Source of the DNA: Streptomyces sp. NBC_00376
GTDB taxonomy: Bacteria; Actinomycetota; Actinomycetes; Streptomycetales; Streptomycetaceae
DNA length: 64,000 nt
Assembly: GCF_036077095.1 (NCBI RefSeq)
Contig: NZ_CP107960.1
Location: 1,054,001-1,118,000 of the forward strand
Direction: 5' to 3'
Part shown: one piece after another, positions 44,790-54,300 of the stretch
Numbering within the stretch: position 1 is the first letter of the stretch
How the letters are laid out: each line of letters opens with the position of its first letter
The notes under the pieces: model-generated
The model's database searches: none
Seen by the model: only the letters and a program-made list of their open reading frames with translations
Told to the model about the DNA's origin: nothing
Made by a program: the position numbers and the translations under genes

Positions 44790-45323
44790 CTACTGCTTGG
44801 CGTCCACGGTCAGGCCCTTGCTGATGGTCACTCGCCTGCCCTCAAGGACGATCTCCGCGCCCTCACCGGTCGCGATGGTGATTTTTTCCTTGGTGATGTG
44901 GATGTACGAGCCGCCGTCGGCCTGCAGCCTGATCCCCCGTTCGGCGCCCGGCGCGTCCGACATCACGATCTTGTGCGCCCCGGGTGTCTGCACCACGACC
45001 GGCTTGAACTCGGACGGACGCTCCACCAACTTCTTTGCGTCGGGTGGCAGTTCCTTCTCGTCTCCGTACCAGCAGCCGGTCCAGATCGGGAAGCTCGGGT
45101 CACCCTGCTCGAACTCCACCCACACGCCCGTGCCCCTCGACGGCACCACGAACTGGCCGGCCTCGGGCCCGGTGAACGGCAGGCAGGGCAGCGCCCAGGT
45201 CGACGGCTCGTCACCGAGGACGTCGGGGACCTCCACGGTGACCCTGCCCAGGTGCAGTGGGTCGTTGTTGTCCATGACCCGGCCACGGAACTTGCCGAGG
45301 AAGCGATTGCTGGGTGCCGCCAT
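44790..45323 (-). CDS. eCIS gp5/VgrG-like spike (baseplate protein V)
   Basis: A 177-residue protein with an OB-fold start (NRFLGKFRGRVMDNNDPLHLGRVTVEVPDVLG) and the phage-base-V motif (FVVPSRGTGVWVEFEQGDPSFPIWTGCWYG). The C-terminal third is a short beta-helix-like needle (ITIATGEGAEIVLEGRRVTISKG). In the eCIS line the hub and spike are split into two genes: the hub is the 379-residue gpD-like protein just upstream. ATG 45323 is preceded by AGGAGC. Confidence 0.9.
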   Translation of the reverse strand: MAAPSNRFLGKFRGRVMDNNDPLHLGRVTVEVPDVLGDEPSTWALPCLPFTGPEAGQFVVPSRGTGVWVEFEQGDPSFPIWTGCWYGDEKELPPDAKKLVERPSEFKPVVVQTPGAHKIVMSDAPGAERGIRLQADGGSYIHITKEKITIATGEGAEIVLEGRRVTISKGLTVDAKQ

Positions 45324-45366
45324 GCTGAACTGCTCCTGGTGTGTTTGGTGTTGCTCGCTCGGGCGG

Positions 45367-46506
45367 TCAGGGTCGGACGATGTCGCTCTGTGCCTCCAGG
45401 CCCTCCCTGGAGAGCGTGAAGTTCTGCTGGAAGGAACCCGGCCGCAGATTGTGCGTGACGGACTTGACGTAGTAGTCGCCGTCGTACGCCCGCCCCGAGC
45501 CGCGCACACCCACCAGTTGGCGGGGCTGCAGCAGATACCCGTGCCGGTTCACGTCGAGCGACCCGGATCCGCTGATGACGTCGGCCGATACGGCGGCCTG
45601 CGCGAGGAGTTGGGCCTCGGCCTGCGCGCGCAGCTGCTTGGCGGTGCCGGACAGCGTCTTGCGCCTGAGCGCCGGGGTGGGCCGCCTGCCGAGCGGTGGC
45701 CGCAGCGGACTGATCGCCGGCTGCGGCAGCAGGGCGGAGAACCTGGTCGCCGGATCCTGTACCCGGGCCTGCGGCTCCTGGCGTGCGGTGCCGTCGTACG
45801 CGAACGTCAGCTGGTCGACGGTCGAGTTGGCGTCCATGTTGACGTTGAGGGCGTGCTGGCGGATGCCGAGGCGGACCTCCGGGCCCCAACGGGCCGACGA
45901 CTGGCCGATGGCGGGGCCCGGCTCCAGGTAGAAGGTGTATCCGTTGGCACGTGCCAGCTCGTTGACGTAACTCAGATCGGTGCCGGTCTGGTAGTGCACC
46001 CGCAGGTTCTGCTGGGGCGGCTGGGGGATCTGCTCGCGGTAGACGTCCGGGCGGATCCCGTACTCGGAGTACCGGCGCAGGATGGCGAGGACGCGCTCGG
46101 AGGGCGGGAGGTTGGGATAGCGGTCGGTCCGCTCCTCCAGGTCCATGAGGAGGGTGAGGTCCTCCCCGGTGATGGTGAGCGTGGAATGACCCGGCTGGTT
46201 GCTGGCCCCCACCTCCTGGCGCACGATCAGCCCGTCGAGCAGCACCTCGGGCGTGCCTTTGATGCTGACGGTGACGATGACGCGCGTCTTCGGATCGAAG
46301 GCCCCCTCGGGAAGGAGGTGCCTGCTGATCAGACCGTTCTTCGTGAGGTCGAAGGCAAGCTGGAATCCGCTCCGTTCCCCCGCCGTCGCGGTGATCTGCG
46401 CGGACAGCAGCGCCTCGGCGACCTCCTGCGGCACGGGCTTGGTGAGCTGCGTCCCCATGTGCAGGGTGATGTGGACTGGGCCCTTCCCCACCGGCTGCTC
46501 AGACAC
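45367..46506 (-). CDS. eCIS hub protein (late control gpD-like)
   Basis: A 379-residue protein of the phage late control D/VgrG N-terminal family, with RSGFQLAFDLTKNG, GHSTLTITGEDLTLLMDLEE and YQTGTDLSYVNELARANGYTFYLEPG, the classical gpD region that binds the tube bottom. Its GTG start lies eight bases inside the upstream LysM gene. Together with the next gene it makes the trimeric hub and spike of the injection tip. Confidence 0.92.
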   Translation of the reverse strand: MSEQPVGKGPVHITLHMGTQLTKPVPQEVAEALLSAQITATAGERSGFQLAFDLTKNGLISRHLLPEGAFDPKTRVIVTVSIKGTPEVLLDGLIVRQEVGASNQPGHSTLTITGEDLTLLMDLEERTDRYPNLPPSERVLAILRRYSEYGIRPDVYREQIPQPPQQNLRVHYQTGTDLSYVNELARANGYTFYLEPGPAIGQSSARWGPEVRLGIRQHALNVNMDANSTVDQLTFAYDGTARQEPQARVQDPATRFSALLPQPAISPLRPPLGRRPTPALRRKTLSGTAKQLRAQAEAQLLAQAAVSADVISGSGSLDVNRHGYLLQPRQLVGVRGSGRAYDGDYYVKSVTHNLRPGSFQQNFTLSREGLEAQSDIVRP

Positions 46507-46867
46507 GGCGGCTCCCCTGCGGGAAACCGCCGGCGAGCGGGATGTCGATGGTGCTGCCGGCCTCGTCGGTCAGCTCCCCGGGATCCAGCACGGGGTTGGC
46601 ATCGGCGATCTGCCACCACTGGCCCGGATCCCCGAAGTAGCGCTGCCCGAGCAGATCGGGGCGCTCGCCGGCACCGACGGTGTGCTGCTGCGTGTCACCC
46701 TCGTCCGGGAGCGGGGGCAGTAACCGCCGCTTGGTGTACCGGACTTCGGTGCCGTCCACCTGCCGGTGGATCCCGATCTCGGCGTCGTGGTAGCGACTCG
46801 ATCTCGGGTACGGGTGCGCGCCCGGTATCGCGTCCATGGCGTTCTCGTACGGCTCTATGTCAGCCAT
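46499..46867 (-). CDS. eCIS LysM-domain baseplate protein (Afp7/gp53-like)
   Basis: A 122-residue protein with a LysM-like motif in the middle (QQHTVGAGERPDLLGQRYFGDPGQWWQIADANPVLDP, residues about 60-96), as in T4 gp53/Afp7-type proteins. The function is structural: it links tube and baseplate. No signal peptide is present, so the LysM fold is not for wall binding here. The upstream tube-initiator gene is 60 bases away. Confidence 0.87.
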   Translation of the reverse strand: MADIEPYENAMDAIPGAHPYPRSSRYHDAEIGIHRQVDGTEVRYTKRRLLPPLPDEGDTQQHTVGAGERPDLLGQRYFGDPGQWWQIADANPVLDPGELTDEAGSTIDIPLAGGFPQGSRRV

Positions 46868-46927
46868 GGGGATGACTCAGCCCTTCCTGATCGGTGTTTC
46901 CGCGCTTCCATCCGTTGGGCATCTCGT

Positions 46928-47602
46928 TCATCCGCCCAGCACCCCGTTGAGTCCGAGCGCACCCAGGCTTCCGCGACGTGCGGCGCTCGCGAGCCGCTCC
47001 TTCTGCGCGAGGTGCGCCATGTACAGATCGGCGCCCAGATGCCCGGCCGGCAGATCGCTGACACTGAGCACCTTGAGGCCGATGCCGAGGGAGGCCCGGA
47101 TGGGGTTCAGGTTCACGTCGAAGGCCGACTCGTTGATGGACAGCTCGGTGAGCCGCACCGGCATGACCCTCTTGCTCCCCCAGGTGAAGAGCGTCAGCGG
47201 CATCTCGATGGGGCTGATCTCGATAGTGCCGTTCTTGGCCAGCCGGCTCGCCTCGCGGAGCTGCGCGGTGGTGGGCTGCACGAGCATTTCGAGAGTGGCG
47301 AGTTGGGGGTGGATCCCGTCGGGCGCGGCAACCTCCAGCTGATCGGTCGCGTCGATCTCGGCGGTGAACTTCCACGCCTCCTGAGCGGGTCCTTTGAGGC
47401 GCAGAGCCTCGTTCCGGTCCCCGTTTCCACTGCCTCCGCCGCCGGAGTCGCCGCCGGCGCCTGCGGTCTGGGGTGAGAGGCTGCGTTCCAGGGTGTCGGG
47501 GTTGAACTGGAGGACGATGATGCGCTGGGGGGTGCCGCGGTCAGGGTCGATGAGGACTATGCCGGAGCGGATGGGCTTGGGGATGTCGGTGTAGCGGGTC
47601 AC
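46928..47602 (-). CDS. eCIS tube-initiator protein (CIS_tube)
   Basis: A 224-residue protein with the opening of contractile-injection tube-initiator proteins (GIVLIDPDRGTPQRIIVLQFNPDTLERSLSPQ) and the EAWKFTAEIDATDQLE motif. A Gly/Ser-rich loop (AGGDSGGGGSGNGD) sits between the two. This family (often annotated as CIS tube protein, Afp5/7 N-terminal type) connects the LysM/hub part to the main tube. It starts at GTG 47602, overlapping the immunity-like gene stop. Confidence 0.88.
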   Translation of the reverse strand: MTRYTDIPKPIRSGIVLIDPDRGTPQRIIVLQFNPDTLERSLSPQTAGAGGDSGGGGSGNGDRNEALRLKGPAQEAWKFTAEIDATDQLEVAAPDGIHPQLATLEMLVQPTTAQLREASRLAKNGTIEISPIEMPLTLFTWGSKRVMPVRLTELSINESAFDVNLNPIRASLGIGLKVLSVSDLPAGHLGADLYMAHLAQKERLASAARRGSLGALGLNGVLGG

Positions 47603-48309
47603 AGGCGGGCCTCCAAGCGGCGTGAGAGATCGGTGTAGTCCGAGGCAGGGAAAAGCCGGGGGAACACTTCCAGCATGGTCGTCAGCTGATTCTTGACACT
47701 CTCGAAGTCCGGGTGCCCCAAAAGCACATCAGCGAAGAGGTACTGCCACCCGAACGTGCCCTTGGTGACGGCGAGTTGTTCCACGTACTCGGGATAGGTG
47801 AGATCCAGCTGGACATACTGCCGGTCCCATCCCCCCACCTTGTTCAGCTCCATGTCGTAGTACCAGACCTCCCAGGGATCGGCGTGCGGCTGAACTCGGA
47901 CTGCCGCGAACTGTCCCGTCGCGGCGAGCGGTGTGTCATCGACAACCCGTAGCCGCGCAAAGAACTCCACTTCCTCAGCCGTGGAACCGGACCAGGCAAG
48001 GTCTGGGGCATGTTTGAGCACTGCGGTGAACAAGTCGGTCACCCTGAATTCGCCGCCGATGCTGTCCGGGCCGACAGGCTCGCTGTACCAGCAGTTCGCG
48101 ATCTCGGAGATTCGCGGACTGTTGACGCAGAGGTCACGACTGAAAGTCACCCCTTGCCAGTCGGGCAGGTAGGAGAAGAGCGCCGGGGCAGCCTCGAAAA
48201 TCTGGCCAAGCTCTCCTGTGACCGAGCGGTTCACCACGAGAGCCGCACAGTCGATGATCTCCTTTTGCGCCTGAAACAGCCTTCGTTCGATGTCGGTCGG
48301 CACGCGCAT
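47599..48309 (-). CDS. Unknown protein, immunity-like neighbour of the giant
   Basis: A 236-residue soluble acidic protein. ATG 48309 is preferred (GGAGAG eight bases upstream); an in-frame GTG at 48330 would add seven residues. No family is recognised. It contains no cofactor motif and is rich in aromatic residues (WQGVTFSRDL, WYYDMELNKVGGWDRQYVQLDL). Codon use is less GC-biased than in the surrounding structural genes, matching the 3' end of the giant gene. Its position directly after the variable C-terminus of that gene is where immunity proteins sit in polymorphic toxin loci. That role is inference; a particle-assembly chaperone is another possibility. Confidence 0.75.
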   Translation of the reverse strand: MRVPTDIERRLFQAQKEIIDCAALVVNRSVTGELGQIFEAAPALFSYLPDWQGVTFSRDLCVNSPRISEIANCWYSEPVGPDSIGGEFRVTDLFTAVLKHAPDLAWSGSTAEEVEFFARLRVVDDTPLAATGQFAAVRVQPHADPWEVWYYDMELNKVGGWDRQYVQLDLTYPEYVEQLAVTKGTFGWQYLFADVLLGHPDFESVKNQLTTMLEVFPRLFPASDYTDLSRRLEARL

Positions 48310-48339
48310 CTCTTCCGCTCTCCACTCCACTTGCCATGG

Positions 48340-51300
48340 TCAGTAAACGAGTAGTTGTTCGCCTTCCGCTGCCCCCAGAGCCATGAGGCCTGCAGAGAAA
48401 TCCGTTATGCGGTTCTTGCGCGTGTCCGGGAGTTCACTGAGACGTTGAGTCAGTTCCACCGTATTTCTCGGCTTGGCCGGGGCGGGCGTGCCATCTCCAT
48501 TGTGATCGCGGACATCAATAATGGCCTTCGCGAAAGGCTCCGAAACGTGCAGCATCCTGCTCATTCGCTTCAATGAATCCCTATTCACACGAACCAGGCT
48601 CTTCTGACCGTTCGGCGCAGGCGGCTTCTCCAGGGTTCCCGTAGAGTACTGAAGAGGGCCCCGGTTCACAGGCGTCTTCTCTACCCATTTCTTGTCGTCC
48701 CGGTCATATCGATAGGCGCCCCACTCAGCGGAAATTGTATGCGGGAACCCCTCGGCCGTGCTCTGCCAATAGCTCAGGTCTATCTTGTACCAGACCATGC
48801 GCAGACCGTCGGCGCGGCTTGCATCCTTCCGCTCCATCTCCTTCTCCGGATACTGTTCGATCCCACGATAGAATTCAGGGTTGTTGACCTTGTTCCGGGC
48901 CGGCACCAGGTTCGACCCGCGGAACGGCCCCCCGAGCTTCTCCGGAAGCATGTGCATCCGGACCCATCGCTTACTCGCGTCCGTGTTGAGGTCGTACTTG
49001 TTGAGATGCCGGAACCCGATGGGCTCCTGCACGAGGCGTGAGTGCGCTTTCTCTCCGTGCGCCTTGGCGAACTTGGCATTCAGATACTCCGCCTTGAAAT
49101 TCTTCGCCAGTTCGCCGTTGACGAAATTCGGGGTGCGAGGCGCGGGAAGCTTCGGATCCGGCTCATTCTCAAGATAGTCGGTGTGCTCTATGTAGTCGTT
49201 CGTGTCCAAGTCCTCGGCATCGGTGTATCCCGTGGTGACCGGGGCGGTCGGATTGAGCGTCGCCGCAACGCCGAAGTCGGGGCTTCCCGTCTTCACCAGA
49301 CGGGTGAGCCGATACCAGCTCCGCAGGTTCGCCAGAAGTTCCCGGTGCACCGACGGATCCATGCCCTTGGCCAGTCGCTTGCGAATGATGGGCCGGATTC
49401 GGGCGACGATCTTCGCCAGCCTCTGCGCCTTGTCGTCCTCTTGTTGCTTCTGCTTGTCCTTGTCGTCCTTTTTCTTGGGCCTGCCGGACTTGTGTCCGGG
49501 TCCGTTCTTGCCGGGCTTGCGTCCGGGTCCGTTCTTGCCGGGCTTGCGTCCGGGTCCGTTCTTGCCGGGCTTGCGCCCTGGGCCGTCCTTGTCCGGCTTC
49601 GGCTTGGTCGGCTGGTCCTTGTCCGGCTTCGGCTTTGTCGGTTCAGGCCCGTCCTTGTCGCCCTTGGGCCTGCCCTGACCGTCCTTGCCGTCACCCTTCG
49701 GCTTGTTCGACCCGTCCTTGCCGCCCTCCTTGGGCCTCGTCGCCCCGCCCTTGTCGTCCTTGGCGTTCTTGTCGTCCTTGGGCTGGTCCGGCTTGTCGTC
49801 CTTGGGCTGGTCCGGCTTGTCGTCCTTGGGCTTCCCCGTCGCGCCGTCCTTCGGCTTGGGCTTGGCCTTCGTGTCCAGGTCAGGCTTCGGCTTCGCCGGA
49901 GGCTCCGGCTTGGGCTTGGGCTTCGCCGCCGGCGTCGGGCTCGTGTCCTGCTTGGCGGGAGCGCCCTTGTTGTCGCCCTTCCCCGTGGGCCTCTTGCCGT
50001 CAGGGCCGGTGCCCTTGCCAGGCCCTTGGGCGGTCTCGGGCTTGGCGGCGCCCGGCTTGGGCGTGGAAGTTGTCGGGGCTGCCGTCGTCTTCGGCGGGGC
50101 CCCCTTGTCGTCGTTCTTGCCGCCACCCTTGTCGTCCGACCCGCCCGCCGGGGCCTTCCCGTCGCCCTTGCCGCCCTTCCCGAGCTTCGCCGCGATTCCC
50201 TTGAGCCGCTTGCCCACCTTGGCGACGTACTTGCCGATGCCGCTCATCAGCGCCTCGTAAGCCAGCTCCAGGAGCGCGACGACCCCCGCTGCCACCGCCT
50301 TCGCGAAGAGGATTCCCGCGCCGCCCATGCGGACGACCTTGAGCCAGGAGATGACCGCGCCGATCGCCCGCAGGATCTCGCTCAGCGCGCCGATCGCCGT
50401 GCGGATCGCGTCGATGACCGCCATGGCCCAGCCCGCGCCCGGGATCAGCTTGGCGATGACCTTCGTGATGATGATCTCGCCGATGATCACCGGGAGCATG
50501 GGGACGACCGCGTCCCACGTCTCCTTGACGATCTTCTCCAGGGTGAAGCCACCCTTGATGAGCCGCTCGATGATCGCCTTCGGGACGCCGATGATCTCCT
50601 CGATCTTCGACTGGAACCATGCCTTCACTGCCGAGACGACCTCGCGGAAGAGGTGGTTCTTCGCGCCGTCCACCGCGGAGTTCTTCGCCCCGCTCAGCCA
50701 GCCGCCCGGGTCGGACAGGAAGTCGACCGCTATGAGCATGAAGTCGCCCAGGGCGCTGAGGAGTTTGGAGGCGTAGTCGAGGACTGTCTTGACCGCGTCG
50801 ACGACCGCTTTGATGACGTCCGTGAGCATCTTCTTCAGGATGTTCAGGATGTCGCTGAGCAGTTTGGCAATCGCGTCGAGGAGGTCGCTGACGATCTTCT
50901 TGAGCGTCGCCGCGAGGCGGTTCACGAAGGCGATCGCCGCCGCGATGAGCGAGGTGATGAGCTTCCGGATGCGGTTGGCCAGTTCGATGACGGCCCGCAC
51001 CATCGCCTTGGCGAACTCGATCAGGTCGTTGATCAGCGTCTTGATCGTGTCGACGATGAACTTGCGCGCCTCGTTGATCCAGCGCTCCACAGTCTCCTTG
51101 AAGTGCTTGATGAAGCCGACGACCGCGTCCCGTGCCTCCTTGATGACACGGACGATCGCCTTCTTGATCTCGATGACCTTGTCTTTGATCCAGTTGAAGG
51201 CCTTGCTGACCCAGTTGCCCGATTCCCTGACGCTGTCGTCACGCTGCTTCTCGGCGTCCTTCTCCGCCTTGGTGTTCTCGTCCTTTATCTTCTTGTCGCC

Positions 51301-54300
51301 GTCGTCCTTTTCCTTGGTGACGTCCTTGTCTGTCTTCTCCTCCTTGTCCTTGACGTCCTTCCGGACCTTCTCGTGCCGCTCCGTCTTCTTCGTGCCGAGC
51401 TTCTTGAGCTCACCGTCCTGTTCGGTGCGCCAGTCGGCACGCTGCGCGGTCACGTCGGTCATCGCCTTGCCGCGCTCGTCCGCCTGGCTCTTGGTGTTCG
51501 TCGCGATCTCGGCGTCGACCTTCGCCTTGTGCTTGGCCTGCGACTCGCGGAAGTCCTTGTCCTTGGTCTGCCGACTGTCGGACATGCCCTTCTGGCCCTG
51601 GCTGAAGGCCTGTTGGAACTGCGGGCCGCGGTCGTGCTCCGCGACTTCCGAAGCGGCCTCGGGAGGTACGGCCCCGGTGGACGCGCTGGCCTCGGGGACT
51701 CCGCCCTTGCCGCCGTCGGCGCCAGGCACCTTCCCCTTCATCTGCTCCTTGGGGGCGTTGGGGTAGACCTGGTTCTCGCCCATCGCGCGGCCCGCGTCGT
51801 CGCGGCCCGTCGCGACGGTCTCCTGGCCCTTGGTGTCGACGCTGGAACCCTGCTCGCCGGCCGTCTGCTCGGCGGCGCCCTGCATCTGCACACCAGGCGC
51901 GTTGCCCGCCTGGGCCTTCTTCAGCGCCTCGTCCTTGGTGGGCAGCCCGGCGAACTTGGCGGCCAGTTCCTGCGGGTCCACAACGGGTTTGTCGGCGCCG
52001 AAGAAGCTCGCGACCCCGTTCACGATCTTGCCGCCGATGAAGCCCAGGGCCATCTTGAAGGTGTCCCAGCCGCCGGGCTCCTCCGCCTTCTCCGCCTCGA
52101 TCTGCCCCTCGGGCTCCTTGGCGCCCTTGACCTCCGCCTTCTCGTCCTCGGGGGCCTCGGACTTCTGCGCCGGGTCCTGCGAGTACGTGGCCGGGGCGTC
52201 ACTCTTCGGCTTGCCCTCCAGGGTCTGCGGCGCACCCGCCGGGCGCTGCATCTGGGGCGGGGCGGCCGCGAGTGCCTTGTGCTCGTCGCCGACTGTGCGG
52301 TCCGCCGCGCCGCCGACTCCCGACATTGCCTGAAGTGCCTTGTGGGGTTTGAGCTTTGAGGCGGTGGACAGGCCCGCTTCGGGGGACACGGTGGCGAGGT
52401 TGGGGGCCGGGGCCGAGCCCTTCTTTCCCTTGCCGGGGGCCGCCTTGGCGGCGCTGCCGCCACCTCCTCCTCCACGCGGCGTCGTCGTGGCCGAGCCCTG
52501 TTTCCGGCCCGCCGACTTGGGTGCCGGAGCGGTCTCGGGGGCGGGTGCGGCCTCCGGGGCCGGGGCCTCGGGAGCCTTCGTGGGTTCCGGAGCGGCGGGC
52601 GCGGGTGCCTTCGGCGCCAGGGCCTCCGGCTGCGGACCGCTCCCGGCACCGGGTCCGTCGGCGGAGGGTGCCTTCGACTCGGGCGCCGGCTCGCTCTTGC
52701 CCGAAGCTCCGGTCCCGGTCCCGCTCGTCGTCCCGCTTGCGGGCCCGGATCCGGATGCCGATGTCGCCCCCGAAGGTGAACCCGACGGCTTGGCCCCGGG
52801 CTCCGAAACCGCCGACTTGCTGCCACCCGCCTGCTGGGAACCCTTCTCCGGCGCACTGCCCGCCTTGTCCCCGGCGGCAGGCGTTCCCTTCTCCTCCTTG
52901 GCCGCGCCTTCCTTGGCCGCGCCCCCCGGTTCGGCCTTGCCCGGCGCCTCCTGCACAGTGGTCTGCGCGGCGACCGGACCTGCCTTCGGATCGTCGCCGC
53001 TCTTCGGGTCCTTCGACGCCGCGCCCGCGCCCACCGGAGCGGCCTCGGCCCGCTCCACATCGATGCCGCTCAACTGGCCGTCGGCGGCCCCCGATTCGTC
53101 CGCCTCCGCGGAAGGCTCCGGCTCTCCCGCAGCCACGTCCTGCTCGGGCTCCGCCAGATCCGCGTCCGCTGCATCTTCGGCGTCCCGCTCGGCCTGCACC
53201 TTTTCGGCCTTGGTCGGCGGCGGCGCCGGGAATGACGGCAGCGCGGCATCGGCAGCCCCGGGTTCCGACTTGTCCACGGTCGGCACACCGGACACATCCA
53301 GGTCGGCGGCCGGGAGAAAGTCCTCCGGCTGGAGCTTGGTGTCCCAGGCGCTCGGCTCGGCGTCCCCGACCTCGACCTCCGACTCGCTGCCCGCCCCGAA
53401 CGGATCGTCCTCGGCCTTCTCCTCAGGGCCGTCGACGTCCTGATTGCGTACGCCGTCCAGCCTGCTGACCGCGCCGGACAGCTGGGTGTCCTTGCCGAAC
53501 GCCGTGGGCGAGCCGCCGGGCCTGTCCTGCCCGGCCTTGTCCTGCGGCTTGAGCTGCTTCCCCGCCGCCAGCGCATCGCCGGCGCCGGGACGGTTCCTCG
53601 CCGCGGACTCCTCCTTGCTCGCGGCCGGGGCGCCCTGCTGGTCCTGCCCCTCCTTGCCGTCTGCGCCGCCGGCTTCCTTCTTGTCGCTGCCCTGCCGGCC
53701 GCCCTCGGACTTCCCGCCGCCCGAAGCGGCACCGTCTCCCGAGGACGACTCCTGCCGAGGGGCGGCAGCCGGAGCCGCCGTCTGCTGCTCCCCGGCCCCG
53801 GCCCCCGCGCCCGAACCTCGCCTGTCCTGCTGCGAGTCGGCGCCCTGCTTCGGCCGGGGCTTCGGATTCTTGCCGGGCGGGGTCACGGCGACCCCGTTCG
53901 CCGGCTGCCCGTCCTCCGTGCGCTCCCAGCCGTTCTCCGGTGTGCTCCCGGGCGCGCCCTCCGCCTGGGCCTGCTCCTTCTCCGGCCCCGGCGCCGCCTC
54001 GGGCAACGACCCCCGCTCCCGCTCCTCCTCGGCCGTCCGCCACACCGTCTCCCGCTCCAGGAACAGGTCCGCCGCCGCGTCGCTCTCCACACCCGGCGCG
54101 TCGAGGGAGCTCTGCTCCAGCTCGTCGACGTACTCGATGTCGTCGACCAGATCGAGCACCCGCTCGTGCTCCGAGCTGAGCAGGCGGTTCTCCAGACTGA
54201 CGAGCACCCCGTCCAGTAACTCCTCGGGCAGTCGCGCCAGTTGCATACGGGTACGCTTCGACAGGTCCTCCGGGTCGCCGCGCAGCGAGCGCACCACCGA

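Noticed and set aside
49042..52359. A 1105-codon open frame on the plus strand opposite the giant
   Set aside because: It is the antisense of the Lys/Asp/Glu-rich giant; its Leu/Arg/Val-rich, repetitive sequence has no ribosome site or domain, and long antisense frames are expected at this GC content.
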